From: DAISKN01 sp963716925
Lineage (GTDB): Bacteria; Acidobacteriota; Vicinamibacteria; Marinacidobacterales; SMYC01
DNA: 64,000 nucleotides
Assembly (NCBI GenBank): GCA_963716925.1
Contig: CAVQUX010000018.1
Location: forward strand, 1-64,000
Direction of reading: 5' to 3'
Shown in pieces: positions 44,170 through 53,573 of this stretch. Both the position numbers and the translations under genes were made by a program. Positions within the stretch are counted from its first letter, which is position 1; every line of letters begins with the position of its first letter. The notes under the pieces were generated by a model. That model saw nothing but the letters and a program-made list of their open reading frames with translations, had not been told where the DNA came from and did not search any database.

Positions 44170-45620
44170 GAGTCGGGATATGCCTTCTCGCCCTTTTCGC
44201 CGCCGGCGCGGCGGCCGCCCAGGACGTGCCGCTCTTCACCCGGGACTTTCCTCCCGAGGAGTTTCGCGCTCGACGCGAAAGAGTCTACGACGCTCTCGGA
44301 GGCCGGGCCCTCGCCGTCGTCCAGGGCGCCCCCTCGCCCGTCGGTTACGTGCGCTTCCGTCAGTCGAACGAGTTCTACTACCTCTGCGGCGTCGAGAGCC
44401 CTCACTCGTACGTCCTCCTCGACTCCGCTCGCCGCTCGGCCTCTCTCTATCTCCCCCACCGCAACGAGCGGCGGGAGGCGAGCGAGGGAAAGCTCCTCTC
44501 CGCCGAGGATGCGGAGCTGGTGAAGGAGCTCACGGGAATCGACGCCGTCTACGGGGTCGAGCTCCTGAGCGATCATCTGGCGCGCTTCGCCTGGGGAGGC
44601 CAGGTTCCCCCGCTCTATACGCCCTTCAAGCCCGCCGAGGGGCTCGCGACCAGCCGCGATCTCGCGACCCGGGCCGCATCGGACATCGCGAACGACCCCT
44701 GGGACGGAAGACCGACCCGGGAGGCGCACTTCCTCGCGAGGATCCGCGAGCGGTTCCCGCAGTTTCCCATCGAAGACTTCTCGCCGATCCTCGATCAGCT
44801 GCGCCTGGTCAAGAGCCAGCTCGAGATCGAGCTGATAAGAAAGGCCACGCGACTTTCGGGGCTCGCGATCCTGGAGGCGATGCGGTCGACCGAGCCCGGA
44901 ATCCGGGAAGCCGATCTCGATGCCCTGGCGAAGCTCGTCTTCCACCGCGGCGGCGCCCAGGGCGACGGCTACTACTCCCTCATCGCCACCGGCCCGAACG
45001 CCTGGTACCCCCACTATCACCGCGGCAAGCGCGACCTCCGCGACGGAGAGCTCCTGCTCATGGACTACGCTCCCGACGTCTCGTACTACACCAGCGACGT
45101 GACCCGGATGTTTCCGGTGAACGGACGGTTCAACGAATGGCAGCGCGATCTCTACGGCTTCTATCTCGGCTTCTACAAGGCGATCCTGGAGTCGATTCGT
45201 CCCGGAGACGTGTCGGCGATGATGGGGGACGCGGCGGCGAAAATGGATCGCCTCGTCGCGAGCTGGCCCTTCACCAAGCCCATCTACCGCCAGGCGGCGG
45301 AGCGTTTCGTGGCGGAGTTCAAGGAAGGGGCACGAAGGGCGCCCGCGAGCCTCGGGCACGGAGTGGGCATGGCGGTGCACGACGTCGGGGTGAACGACGG
45401 GACTCTCGCTCCGGGTATGGTCTTCACCATCGAGCCTCAGTTCCGGATCCCGGAGGAGAAGGTTTACATCCGGCTCGAGGACGTCATCGTGGTGACCGAG
45501 AGCGGCGCCGAAGTCCTCACCGACTTTCTTCCCATGGAAATGGACGCCATCGAAGCGGTGATGCGGGAAGAGGGTCTCCTTCAGATTCAAGACGCGAGAA
45601 AGGAATCGGTGTCGCCATGA
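44166..45620 (+). CDS. Secreted M24B-family aminopeptidase P-like protein
   Basis: A 484-residue Xaa-Pro aminopeptidase-like enzyme with a signal peptide (MRVGICLLALFAAGAAAAQ). An N-terminal AMP-N domain (FRQSNEFYYLCGVESPHSY) precedes the pita-bread domain. Di-metal ligands are Asp in LLMDYAPDVSYYTSDVTRMF (two), His in SLGHGVGMAVHD, Glu in FTIEPQF, and Glu in RLEDVIVV. The HYHRGKRDL segment is in the substrate region. It removes N-terminal residues before proline. ATG 44166 overlaps the amidohydrolase stop and its own stop overlaps the DinB gene (both ATGA), so all three are tightly coupled. Confidence 0.92.
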   Translation: MRVGICLLALFAAGAAAAQDVPLFTRDFPPEEFRARRERVYDALGGRALAVVQGAPSPVGYVRFRQSNEFYYLCGVESPHSYVLLDSARRSASLYLPHRNERREASEGKLLSAEDAELVKELTGIDAVYGVELLSDHLARFAWGGQVPPLYTPFKPAEGLATSRDLATRAASDIANDPWDGRPTREAHFLARIRERFPQFPIEDFSPILDQLRLVKSQLEIELIRKATRLSGLAILEAMRSTEPGIREADLDALAKLVFHRGGAQGDGYYSLIATGPNAWYPHYHRGKRDLRDGELLLMDYAPDVSYYTSDVTRMFPVNGRFNEWQRDLYGFYLGFYKAILESIRPGDVSAMMGDAAAKMDRLVASWPFTKPIYRQAAERFVAEFKEGARRAPASLGHGVGMAVHDVGVNDGTLAPGMVFTIEPQFRIPEEKVYIRLEDVIVVTESGAEVLTDFLPMEMDAIEAVMREEGLLQIQDARKESVSP

Positions 45621-46105
45621 ATCCCATCGTGCGACCGCTGGTCGCGACTCTCGAGCTCAATACCCGGCTTCTCCTGAACGCCCTCGATGGAATCGACGAG
45701 GAAGGAGCTCGAAAGAGACCGAACGAGCGGACGAACCACGCGCTTTTCCTCGCCTGCCACCTGGTGGACGCCCGTCACTACCTCGCTCGCTCGCTCGGAC
45801 TCTCGAGCGAGTCTCCGTTCAAGGCCATGCTCGACCAGGCCAAGGGCATCGACGACGTGAAGGAGTTCCCGCCGCTCGAAGAGGTGCGACGTGCGTGGAA
45901 GGACGTAGGGGAGCGCCTCTCCAGCTACATCGCCGAGCTCGAGGACTCCGATCTGGATAAACCCGCGCCCTTCGCGTTTCCCATCGAAGGTGGGGGAACG
46001 ACGCTCGGTTGCCTCGCGTTTCTGGTCCAGCACGACTCCTACCACCTGGGCCAGGTGGCTTTCCTCCGGCGCTACCTCGGTCTCGAAGCCATGTCGTACA
46101 AGTAA
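45617..46105 (+). CDS. DinB-family protein
   Basis: A 162-residue four-helix-bundle protein of the DinB/YfiT-like superfamily. The putative metal histidines are in RTNHALFLACHLVDARHY and in the C-terminal HDSYHLGQVAFLRR, the pattern HxxxH plus an upstream His. Such proteins bind a divalent metal; some are thiol-dependent S-transferases, but most are uncharacterised. It is the third gene of the amidohydrolase-M24 operon (ATGA overlap). Confidence 0.82.
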   Translation: MNPIVRPLVATLELNTRLLLNALDGIDEEGARKRPNERTNHALFLACHLVDARHYLARSLGLSSESPFKAMLDQAKGIDDVKEFPPLEEVRRAWKDVGERLSSYIAELEDSDLDKPAPFAFPIEGGGTTLGCLAFLVQHDSYHLGQVAFLRRYLGLEAMSYK

Positions 46106-46154
46106 ATCCGGAACCATTCCCCGCCTCGCGCGTTGAAAGCTGGAGGGGATCCTT

Positions 46155-48584
46155 ATGGAGCTCGCAACCGAATCGAAGCGCGCCCTCCGAGGCGTCTGGT
46201 CCCGGCCGGGGTTCACGGCGGCGACGCTCGCCGCACTCGGCCTGGGAATTGGGCTGAACACCGCGATCTTCAGCCTGGTGCATGCCGTCCTTCTGAGATC
46301 TCTGCCGTACCGCGACCCCGAGAGGATCGTGCGGGTATGGGAGTCGCGTCCGCGAATGGGCGAGGGTTCCGCCGACATGGCCGCTTTTTCGATGGATCAC
46401 TTCCGCGGCTGGCGCGGCTCGACCGACCTCTTCGAGTCGATGGCGGTCTATCAGGATCGGAGCTTCAACCTCACCGGAGGCTCGGAACCGCTCCGGGTAG
46501 AGGCCCAGAGCGTCTCTCCCTCTCTTTTCGCGCTCCTGGGAGTCGAGCCTCTACTCGGGCGAGGGTTCTCGCCGGAGGAGGAAGCGCGCGGCCGGGATCG
46601 CGTGGCCGTCTTGAGCTACGGCCTCTGGCAGCGGGTCTTCGGCGGAGACGAGACGGTGGTCGGAAGAGCGATTCGTCTCGACGGCGAGCCGTACGACGTG
46701 GTCGGGGTGATGCCGCGAACCTTCAAGTTTCCCCAGCCCGCCACCGAGCTCTGGGTGCCTCTACCCGACGCGGACCCGGAGCCGCTTCCTCCGGGCGCGA
46801 TCCGGATCGAGCTCGTTCCCGTGGTCGCGAAGCTGGCGGAGGGCGTCTCCATCGAGCAGGCGGAGGCGGAGGGTCGGGCGTTTCTCGAACGGTACCGCGG
46901 CGCCAGCACCGCGCCGCCGGAGCTGGAGCGGGACGTTTCCATTCACCTCACGTCACTTCACGAGCAGCTCGCGCGCCCCATCCGCCCGGCGCTTCTCGTG
47001 CTGTTCGTCGCGGTGACCTTCGTTCTCCTCATCGTCTGCGCCAACGTGGCGAACCTCTTTCTCGCGCGGGCCCGGGGTCGGGAGACGGAGATGGCGGTCC
47101 GCACCGCGCTCGGTGCGGGCCGGAGCCGGCTCGCGCGGCAGCTCCTCGCGGAGAGTCTGACCTACGCTCTCGCGGGAGGCGCCCTTGCCATCGCCGTCGC
47201 CACGTTGTGCCTTCGTCTCGTCCGGTTCGCTCTCCCCTCGAGCCCCTGGCTCGAGGAGGTGGCTCTCGATGGCCCGGTCCTCGCCTTCAACCTGGGCTTG
47301 GCGGTTCTGACGGCGTTTCTCGTCGGGTTCCTTCCGGCGATTCGAGCCTCCCAGGTCGACGTCGTGAGCGGACTGAAAGGCAGCGCCGGATCGGGGCCAA
47401 GAGGTCGACGGTCGAGAACCGCGCTGGCGGTGGCCGAGGTCGCGCTCGCCCTGGTGCTGTTCGCGGCGGCGGGACTGATGCTGCGAAGCTTCATGAACCT
47501 CGCGCGCAACGATCCCGGGTACGAGCCCCGGGACGTCTTGACGTTCCGACTGAACCTTCCCGAGACGAAGTATCCGGACGGAACCTCCCGAAGGGCTTTC
47601 TTCGACCAGCTGAGGGAGAGGCTCTCCGGGCTCGGAGGTGTCACCGCCTCGGGTCTGGTCACGACGCTTCCCCTCGACCAGGAGCGCATGATCACCATGC
47701 TCGACATCGAAGGGCGGCCGCGCCCCGCGGATCGAATGCAGATGCCGCGCGCGAGCGTCCGCATCGTCAGCCCGGACTTTTTCCGGGCCATGGGAATACG
47801 GCTCGTCTCCGGCCGCACCCTCGCCGAGGGGGACCAGACCGGAGCGCCCCCGGTGGTGCTGGTCAACGAATCGCTCGCCCGGCGCTACTTCGAGGGAGAG
47901 GATCCCCTCTCGGCGAGAGTTCATCGCCTGGGGGCGATCGTCGGCGTGGTCTCCGATTTTCGCCAGGAGGGGCTCGACCGGGATCCGGAGCCGGAGGTCT
48001 ACTTCGACTATCGTCAGGTGCCCGACGCCATGGGGGAAGCGATCTCGCGGATGAGCGTCGCCGTTCGCTTCGATCCCCGCACGAGCGGCATCGTCGAATC
48101 GGTGAAGGCCGCGATCCGAGGACTCGACCCCGAGCTTCCCCTCGCCGACGTCCGTACCATGGAGGCGAGACTCGAGGAGTCCGTCGCCCGTCCGCGTCTC
48201 TACGCGCTCCTGCTGTCGTTCTTCGCCGGCGTGGCGCTGATCATCGCGGTGAGCGGAGTCGCGAGCGTCGTGAGCTACCAGGCGGCCGAGCGCACGCGCG
48301 AGAACGGTCTCCGCATGGCCCTGGGCGCGACCCCGCGCGAGATTCTGGGGCTCTCGCTCTCGGATGGTTGGAAGATTCTCGCGTTCGGTCTCGGCCTGGG
48401 CCTCGGGGGCGCCCTTCTCGCCGGCCGCATGCTCTCGAGCGTGCTCTTCCAGGTGTCGCCGTTCGATCCCTGGACCCTCGTCTCGGTGTGCCTCCTGCTC
48501 GGAGCGGCGACGCTCGCGGCGAGCGCCATTCCCGCGCGAAGGGCGGCGCGCATGGACCCGGTGACGGCGCTGCGCTACGAGTAG
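46155..48584 (+). CDS. Large MacB/FtsX-type permease (ADOP-like)
   Basis: An 809-residue permease without its own ATPase. A first helix (PGFTAATLAALGLGIGLNTAIF) is followed by a MacB-type periplasmic domain (RIVRVWESRP onward, FALLGVEPLLGRGFSPEE). The first FtsX domain then comes with three helices and ETEMAVRTALGAGRSRL, then a second periplasmic domain (DVLTFRLNLPETKYPDG, VNESLARRYFEGEDP). A second FtsX domain ends in VTALRYE. This duplicated layout is that of the acidobacterial duplicated orphan permeases. Its ATPase partner and cargo are unknown. The start is ATG 46155 with GGAGGGG upstream. Its 3' end overlaps the convergent TPR gene by 10 bp. Confidence 0.88.
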   Translation: MELATESKRALRGVWSRPGFTAATLAALGLGIGLNTAIFSLVHAVLLRSLPYRDPERIVRVWESRPRMGEGSADMAAFSMDHFRGWRGSTDLFESMAVYQDRSFNLTGGSEPLRVEAQSVSPSLFALLGVEPLLGRGFSPEEEARGRDRVAVLSYGLWQRVFGGDETVVGRAIRLDGEPYDVVGVMPRTFKFPQPATELWVPLPDADPEPLPPGAIRIELVPVVAKLAEGVSIEQAEAEGRAFLERYRGASTAPPELERDVSIHLTSLHEQLARPIRPALLVLFVAVTFVLLIVCANVANLFLARARGRETEMAVRTALGAGRSRLARQLLAESLTYALAGGALAIAVATLCLRLVRFALPSSPWLEEVALDGPVLAFNLGLAVLTAFLVGFLPAIRASQVDVVSGLKGSAGSGPRGRRSRTALAVAEVALALVLFAAAGLMLRSFMNLARNDPGYEPRDVLTFRLNLPETKYPDGTSRRAFFDQLRERLSGLGGVTASGLVTTLPLDQERMITMLDIEGRPRPADRMQMPRASVRIVSPDFFRAMGIRLVSGRTLAEGDQTGAPPVVLVNESLARRYFEGEDPLSARVHRLGAIVGVVSDFRQEGLDRDPEPEVYFDYRQVPDAMGEAISRMSVAVRFDPRTSGIVESVKAAIRGLDPELPLADVRTMEARLEESVARPRLYALLLSFFAGVALIIAVSGVASVVSYQAAERTRENGLRMALGATPREILGLSLSDGWKILAFGLGLGLGGALLAGRMLSSVLFQVSPFDPWTLVSVCLLLGAATLAASAIPARRAARMDPVTALRYE

Positions 48585-49066
48585 GTGGGCGACGTCTTGG
48601 GCTTGACGCGGGTCTTTTCTTTCGTCGAAAGCTCGGACCGCAGCTTTCCCAGGTAGCGATTCACGGGGTGGTTTCGAGGAAGACCCCGAATGGCGTTCGG
48701 CGTTCGGGGGTTCACCCGATTGATCTCCGCGAGAAGCTTCCTGTTTCCGGGATTCATGCGGAGACCCTTGCGGAGGACCTGGGCGGCCTGGGTCTTCCAG
48801 CCGGTCTGCTCGTGAAGGCGCGCCAGGTTGATGTACATCTGCGGGTCGTAGAACGCGAGCTCCAGTGCCCGCTCGCACCAGGCGAGCCCGGTCTTGACGT
48901 CGCCCTCCTCCGTCGCCACCACCAGGCCTCCGAACGACAGGTGCTTCGGGTCGCGGCTCCCCGAGGCGATGATGTTCCGGAAGACCGTGGCCGAGTCCTT
49001 CCCTCGTCCGCCGCGCAGCAGCTCCATGGCCTTCCGGAAGAGGCTTTTCTGTTCCTGCCAGTGCAT
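48575..49066 (-). CDS. TPR-repeat protein
   Basis: A 163-residue helical protein with about three TPR-like repeats: EQKSLFRKAMELLRGGRGKD, then LAWCERALELAFYDPQMYINLARLHEQTG (central repeat, given in part), then AAQVLRKGLRMNPGNRKLL. The C-terminal ~40 residues are basic (KEKTRVKPKTS). There is no signal peptide. ATG 49066 is chosen; the upstream frame is non-coding. The TPR fold suggests a scaffold for protein interaction; no partner can be assigned. Confidence 0.75.
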   Translation of the reverse strand: MHWQEQKSLFRKAMELLRGGRGKDSATVFRNIIASGSRDPKHLSFGGLVVATEEGDVKTGLAWCERALELAFYDPQMYINLARLHEQTGWKTQAAQVLRKGLRMNPGNRKLLAEINRVNPRTPNAIRGLPRNHPVNRYLGKLRSELSTKEKTRVKPKTSPTYS

Positions 49067-49221
49067 GCGCGTTCGGGGCACCTTCCTTGGGGGAGCGACC
49101 CGGGAAACTTGCAAGAAAATTGCCAGCGGGAAGACCCGGCTAATCGATTGAGGCTTATGGAACGGAACTTTTCCATCTGGCAATCGAGCGCGGGGTTTCT
49201 CCGACGGACGGCGGAAAACGC

Positions 49222-49893
49222 CTACAGGAAGAAGGGAGACGGGGTCGGCTTTTCGGCAGCGACCCTGTAGATCTCTCGGCCCTCCCGGCGGTACTTGCGC
49301 TCGAAATTGGAGCCCACGACCTCGTTCTCCATGGCGGCCCGGGTGGCGGTGAAGTCGACGGCGACGAGCGGCGAGCGTTTCACGGCGGCGACTATCTGCG
49401 CGAAGTATTCCTGATGGTCGGTCGCGATCGACAGCCGCGCCCCCGGCTTCAGCTTGGAAGCGATCACTTCCACGAATGCCGCCTGGATCAGGCGGCGCCG
49501 GTGGTGGCGGGTCTTGGGCCAGGGGTCGGGGAAGTAGACATGGATGGCGGAGAGGCTCTCGCTCTCGAGGAAGTCGCGTACGAACGACGACGCCTCGGCC
49601 CGCACCACGCGGGCGTTCTCTCTTCCCGCGCGTCTCAGTCGATCGGCGGCGAAGATCCAGTACCTGCGCGCGTACTCGATCCCGATGAAGTTCACCTCGG
49701 GCCGCGCTTCCGACTCCCCGAGCAGGAAGGTGCCCTTGCCCGACCCGATCTCGAGCTCGAGAGGCCGGTCGTTGCCGAAGAGAGCCATGCCCGTAATCGG
49801 CCGAGGGATGGTCTCGGGGGTGAGCCCGTACTCGCCGGGTACTCTCTCCCGCCGCCGGCTTCCACCGGCCATTGGTTGCATGGTTCGGTTCAT
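49222..49893 (-). CDS. trmB: tRNA (guanine-N7-)-methyltransferase
   Basis: A 223-residue TrmB, which methylates G46 in tRNA variable loops. The SAM-binding start is ELEIGSGKGTFLLG, then FIGIEYARRYW. The catalytic/recognition motif is VYFPDPWPKTRHHRRRLIQ, and ATDHQEYFAQI follows in the C-terminal part with TRAAMENEVVGSNFERKY. The length is normal. ATG 49893 is used, with two in-frame ATGs shortly after. It is divergent from the desaturase gene. Confidence 0.94.
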   Translation of the reverse strand: MNRTMQPMAGGSRRRERVPGEYGLTPETIPRPITGMALFGNDRPLELEIGSGKGTFLLGESEARPEVNFIGIEYARRYWIFAADRLRRAGRENARVVRAEASSFVRDFLESESLSAIHVYFPDPWPKTRHHRRRLIQAAFVEVIASKLKPGARLSIATDHQEYFAQIVAAVKRSPLVAVDFTATRAAMENEVVGSNFERKYRREGREIYRVAAEKPTPSPFFL

Positions 49894-50014
49894 GTTACGC
49901 TAGGACCCAATGGTCCTCGTGAGAATCCGGCCTCGGTGAGGCTTTTGAGTTAAACTGGTTCAGATCCCGCGTGAGAAGGCCCCCGTAGCCGATCCCCCGC
50001 AACAGGAGAGTTTC

Positions 50015-50932
50015 GTGAATACGAATGCGCCCAACCTTCCTTCCGTCCCCGCGCGCAGCGGGATTTCCTGGCCGGCCACCCTTCCCTTCATCGCTCTTCA
50101 CCTCATGACCCTCGGCGTATTCTGGGTGGGATGGAGTCCGGCCGCGCTTCTCGTCTGTCTCGCGCTCTATTGGGTGCGGATGTTCGCCGTCACCGGGTTC
50201 TACCATCGCTACCTGTCCCATCGGACCTACAAGACGTCGCGCTGGTTTCAATTCCTTTTCGCGGTCGTCGGCAACGCGAGCACCCAGAAGGGCCCGCTCT
50301 GGTGGGCCGCCCACCACCGGCACCACCATCAGTATTCCGATGAAGACGAGGACGTCCACTCGCCGACGAAGCGCGGGTTCCTGTACTCTCACGTGGGATG
50401 GATCTTCGATCGGGCCAACGCCCCCACACGCCTGCGGCTCATTCCCGATCTCACGAAGTATCCCGAGCTTCGCGCCCTGGATCGCTTCGATGTCCTCATT
50501 CCGATTCTCACCGGGGTCTGCTGCTTCGGGCTCGGCGTGCTGCTCGAGTCGACCGCGCCGTCCCTGGGAACCTCGGGATTACAGATGCTCGTCTGGGGAT
50601 ACTTCGTCTCCACCGTGGTGCTGGCCCATAGCACCTTCACCATCAACTCCCTCTCCCATCTCCTCGGAAAACGGCGCTTCGAGACCACCGACACCAGCAA
50701 GAACAATCTCGCTCTGGCGCTCTTGACCATGGGCGAAGGGTGGCACAACAACCACCACTTCTATCCGACCTCGACGCGGCAGGGTTTCTATTGGTGGGAG
50801 ATCGACGCCACGTACTACGGGCTATACATCCTCTCGAAGCTCGGGCTCATCTGGGACCTGAAGCGGGTTCCGGCGCACATCCTCGAGCAGGGGCGGCTCG
50901 CGGGCGAGGAGCGGGCGGAAGCGGCGGCCTGA
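50015..50932 (+). CDS. Membrane fatty acid/acyl-CoA desaturase
   Basis: A 305-residue di-iron desaturase with about four membrane helices. The three histidine boxes are present: HRYLSHR (HxxxxH), HHRHHH (HxxHH) and HNNHHFYP (HxxHH). It is close to delta-9 stearoyl-CoA desaturases. It inserts a cis double bond in saturated acyl chains and so controls membrane fluidity. It needs oxygen and an electron donor not encoded nearby. The start is GTG 50015 with AGGAGAG upstream. It converges on the double hydrolase gene (4 bp apart). Confidence 0.9.
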   Translation: MNTNAPNLPSVPARSGISWPATLPFIALHLMTLGVFWVGWSPAALLVCLALYWVRMFAVTGFYHRYLSHRTYKTSRWFQFLFAVVGNASTQKGPLWWAAHHRHHHQYSDEDEDVHSPTKRGFLYSHVGWIFDRANAPTRLRLIPDLTKYPELRALDRFDVLIPILTGVCCFGLGVLLESTAPSLGTSGLQMLVWGYFVSTVVLAHSTFTINSLSHLLGKRRFETTDTSKNNLALALLTMGEGWHNNHHFYPTSTRQGFYWWEIDATYYGLYILSKLGLIWDLKRVPAHILEQGRLAGEERAEAAA

Positions 50933-50936
50933 TAGC

Positions 50937-52409
50937 TCAGCGCAAGAGCGTCCGGATCGATTCCACGACCACCCGAAAAGCCCCGGTCGACGGGGCGATG
51001 ACTTCGAAGTGCCCCGCGCCTTCCACGAGCGCGTGGGTCGCATCGTCGCCGCACGCGCGGGCCCTGGCGGCGTAGTCCTCTCCGAAAGCCGGCGGCACCA
51101 CGGTGTCGAGCGCACCGGTGACGAGCCGTTGAGGTACTCCCAGAGGGAGCCGTTCGATTGGGGAGGCTTCCTCGTAGCGGGAAGAAGCACCGTCGAGGCC
51201 GCCGCCCACGAGCTCGGCCGCCATGGTGTCGCACACCCTTTCTGCGACCGCGCGCCTGAGGTCGGTCACTCCCGCGAGCGAGACCACTCCCGCGAGCGGC
51301 AGCGGATCGGCTCCCCCTCGAATCTCGCTGCCGTCGCCGAGACCGCCGCGGGCGGCGAGCCAGAGAGCGAGGTGCCCTCCCGCCGAATGGCCGACGGCTG
51401 CGACGCGCTCGAGATCGAGCGGATGAGACGTCGCGAGCGCCCGCAGGTAGTCGGCGCCCGAGGACACGTCCAGAAACGTACCCGGCCAGCCACCGCCATG
51501 ATTCCCCACGCGGCGGTACTCCAGGCTCCAGACCGCGAACCCTTCACGGCGAAGTGCGTCGCAGAAGGCCCGGGTGTGTCCGATGTCGTAGCGCGCTCGC
51601 CAGCAGCCGCCGTGGAGGACGACGGCGACGGGATGGGGCCCCGCCCCTCGAGGGAGTCGAAGCTCTCCGAACTGAAGCGCGTCGGCGCCGTAGTGAATTC
51701 GAGCATCGGGCTCGGGATGAGTGAGGCCCAGAATCTCCTCCACGCCGAGAACGGAAGCGCTCGACGGGAGGTCGAGAGCTCGGAGGGTGTCGTCGTCGAG
51801 GCGATGGCCGCCTTCGAAGCGCTTCGAGTCGAACCGGACCCCGTGCCGCCTCAGTAACGAGGACTGCTCCTCCCGATGCGCCTCGGTGAGAAACGGATCG
51901 CGGCTCCCGCCGACGAGGGTCAACCGGGTGCTTCCGATACGCTCCATCGCCGCGTCGTCGAGATCGTGGGGAAGGGGTGAGCCCCAGAGCACAAGCTCGT
52001 CGATCTCCGCCTTGCCCCGCGCCGCCCAGCGAGCCGCGGTCGCGACTCCCTGGGAGTAGCCCAGGATCCGAAGACGGATTTCCGGTCGGCGCAGGCGTTC
52101 CAGGATTCGATCGTGCAGCCGGTCGAGGTACGAGACGTAGTCGTCGATCTCCGCGAGGCGGTCCTCCCGCGTCATCCAGGAAGCGCCGACCTTCCGGTGG
52201 TCCTCGTGGTAGAAGCGCGAGAGCGCCTCGGGAACGACGAGGAGTCGGCGATCCCTCGCGAGCGCGCGAGCTTGGTCGAGGAACTCCGAAGCGAGCTGGC
52301 CGTAGCCGTGAAGAAGGAACCACAGGTCATCGAGAGGTCCGTCCATCCGGCCCAGAGTCAGATAGCGCGCGGTGCGGGAAACGGCGAGGTGGTGGCTCTC
52401 GGGCTCCAT
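50937..52409 (-). CDS. Fusion of two alpha/beta hydrolases
   Basis: A 490-residue protein with two complete alpha/beta hydrolase domains. Domain 1 (residues ~1-215) is phospholipase/carboxylesterase-like: LWFLLHGYGQLASEF, nucleophile ILGYSQGVATAARW, acid in VGGSRDPFL and His in EGGHRLDDD. Domain 2 (~235-490) is BD-FAE/esterase-like: VVLHGGCWRARYD oxyanion region, VWSLEYRRVGNHGGGW, nucleophile AVGHSAGGHLALW, acid GALDTVVPP and His in GAGHFEV. No signal peptide is present. Both triads look intact. I know no standard enzyme with this pairing; the substrate is unknown. It converges on the desaturase. Confidence 0.82.
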   Translation of the reverse strand: MEPESHHLAVSRTARYLTLGRMDGPLDDLWFLLHGYGQLASEFLDQARALARDRRLLVVPEALSRFYHEDHRKVGASWMTREDRLAEIDDYVSYLDRLHDRILERLRRPEIRLRILGYSQGVATAARWAARGKAEIDELVLWGSPLPHDLDDAAMERIGSTRLTLVGGSRDPFLTEAHREEQSSLLRRHGVRFDSKRFEGGHRLDDDTLRALDLPSSASVLGVEEILGLTHPEPDARIHYGADALQFGELRLPRGAGPHPVAVVLHGGCWRARYDIGHTRAFCDALRREGFAVWSLEYRRVGNHGGGWPGTFLDVSSGADYLRALATSHPLDLERVAAVGHSAGGHLALWLAARGGLGDGSEIRGGADPLPLAGVVSLAGVTDLRRAVAERVCDTMAAELVGGGLDGASSRYEEASPIERLPLGVPQRLVTGALDTVVPPAFGEDYAARARACGDDATHALVEGAGHFEVIAPSTGAFRVVVESIRTLLR

Positions 52410-52565
52410 CGGCGCGCATCTTAGCAGGTTGCGGAAAGATGCATCTGCAACCTGCGCGAGCGGCCGCCCGCCTGGTGGGAATGCTTCGCCGACATCTTCG
52501 GGCCGCAGGGGCTCCGCGGCACTGAGGCACTATTGGTGGTTGCGCGCGGATTCTCCAAAACCCTC

Positions 52566-53573
52566 TCAGGCGAGCTTGACGAGCATCTTGCCGACGTTCT
52601 GCCCGCGGAGCATGTCGAGAAACGCTTGGGGCGCCCGTTCGATGCCCTCGACGATCGTCTCCTTGACCCGGAGCTTACCGGCCCCGACGAGCGGCGCGAC
52701 CTCGCGGAGGAACGCATCGCGCTCCTTCATCCAGTCGGTCACGATGAAGCCGCGCATCGTCAGCCGCTTCGTTACAACAGTGAACAGGTTGGCGGGACCG
52801 GGCGACGGCCGCTCGTCGTTGTAGCCCGAGATCGCTCCGCAGGCGACGATGCGGCCGTGATCGCGCATCGCCCAGAGCGCCGCCTCGAGGTGGTCGCCTC
52901 CGACGTTGTCGAAGTAGACGTCGATGCCCTCGGGGGCTCGGGCCTGAAGCTGCGCCAGCACCGGGCCGTCCTTGTAGTTGAAGGCGGCGTCGAAGCCGAG
53001 CTCCTCCAGCAGCAGGCGGACTTTTTCCGGCGTGCCCGCGCTTCCCAAGACGAACGCGCCCCGGAGCTTCGCGAGCTGGCCGGCGATGCTCCCCACCGCA
53101 CCCGCGGCGCCGGACACGAAAACCCGGTCGCCTTCCTTCAGCTCGGCGAGCTTCAGGCCCACCCACGCGGTGAAGCCGGTCATTCCCAGCGCGCTGAGAT
53201 GCGTGGTGATCGGCTGAACACCCGCGTCGACGGCACGGAGCTCCTTCGCCTCGGCCACGAAGTACTCGCGCCATCCGCGCGTGGAGGCCACCAGGTCGCC
53301 GGGCTTCAACGCGGGCGCGCGCGACGCGACCACCTCGCCGAGGGCGCTTCCCTCGAGCGGCCGGTCGATCGAAAACGGCGGCACGTAGGACTTCACGTCG
53401 TTCATGCGGCCTCGCATGTACGGGTCGACGGACATATACCGGTTTCGGACGAGCACCTGGCCGTCCTGAGGCGGAGCCACCGAAACCGTCGCCAGGGTGA
53501 AGTTGTCGGCGGTCGGCCAGCCGCGCGGACGCGACGCCAGGCGGATCTCGCGGCTCTGGAGAACGTCAGCCAC
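52566..53573 (-). CDS. MDR-superfamily NADPH-dependent reductase (CurA-like)
   Basis: A 335-residue zinc-free medium-chain reductase of the leukotriene B4 12-hydroxydehydrogenase/CurA type, which reduces the double bond of enones with NADPH. The N-terminal GroES-like domain has RNRYMSVDPYMRGRMND; the Rossmann motif is SGAAGAVGSIAGQLAKLRG; DVYFDNVGGDHLEAAL and GRIVACGAISGYND follow. The last part contains MRGFIVTDW. The start is GTG 53573, overlapping the VOC gene stop by 8 nt. Typical substrates are alpha,beta-unsaturated ketones or aldehydes. Confidence 0.9.
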   Translation of the reverse strand: MADVLQSREIRLASRPRGWPTADNFTLATVSVAPPQDGQVLVRNRYMSVDPYMRGRMNDVKSYVPPFSIDRPLEGSALGEVVASRAPALKPGDLVASTRGWREYFVAEAKELRAVDAGVQPITTHLSALGMTGFTAWVGLKLAELKEGDRVFVSGAAGAVGSIAGQLAKLRGAFVLGSAGTPEKVRLLLEELGFDAAFNYKDGPVLAQLQARAPEGIDVYFDNVGGDHLEAALWAMRDHGRIVACGAISGYNDERPSPGPANLFTVVTKRLTMRGFIVTDWMKERDAFLREVAPLVGAGKLRVKETIVEGIERAPQAFLDMLRGQNVGKMLVKLA

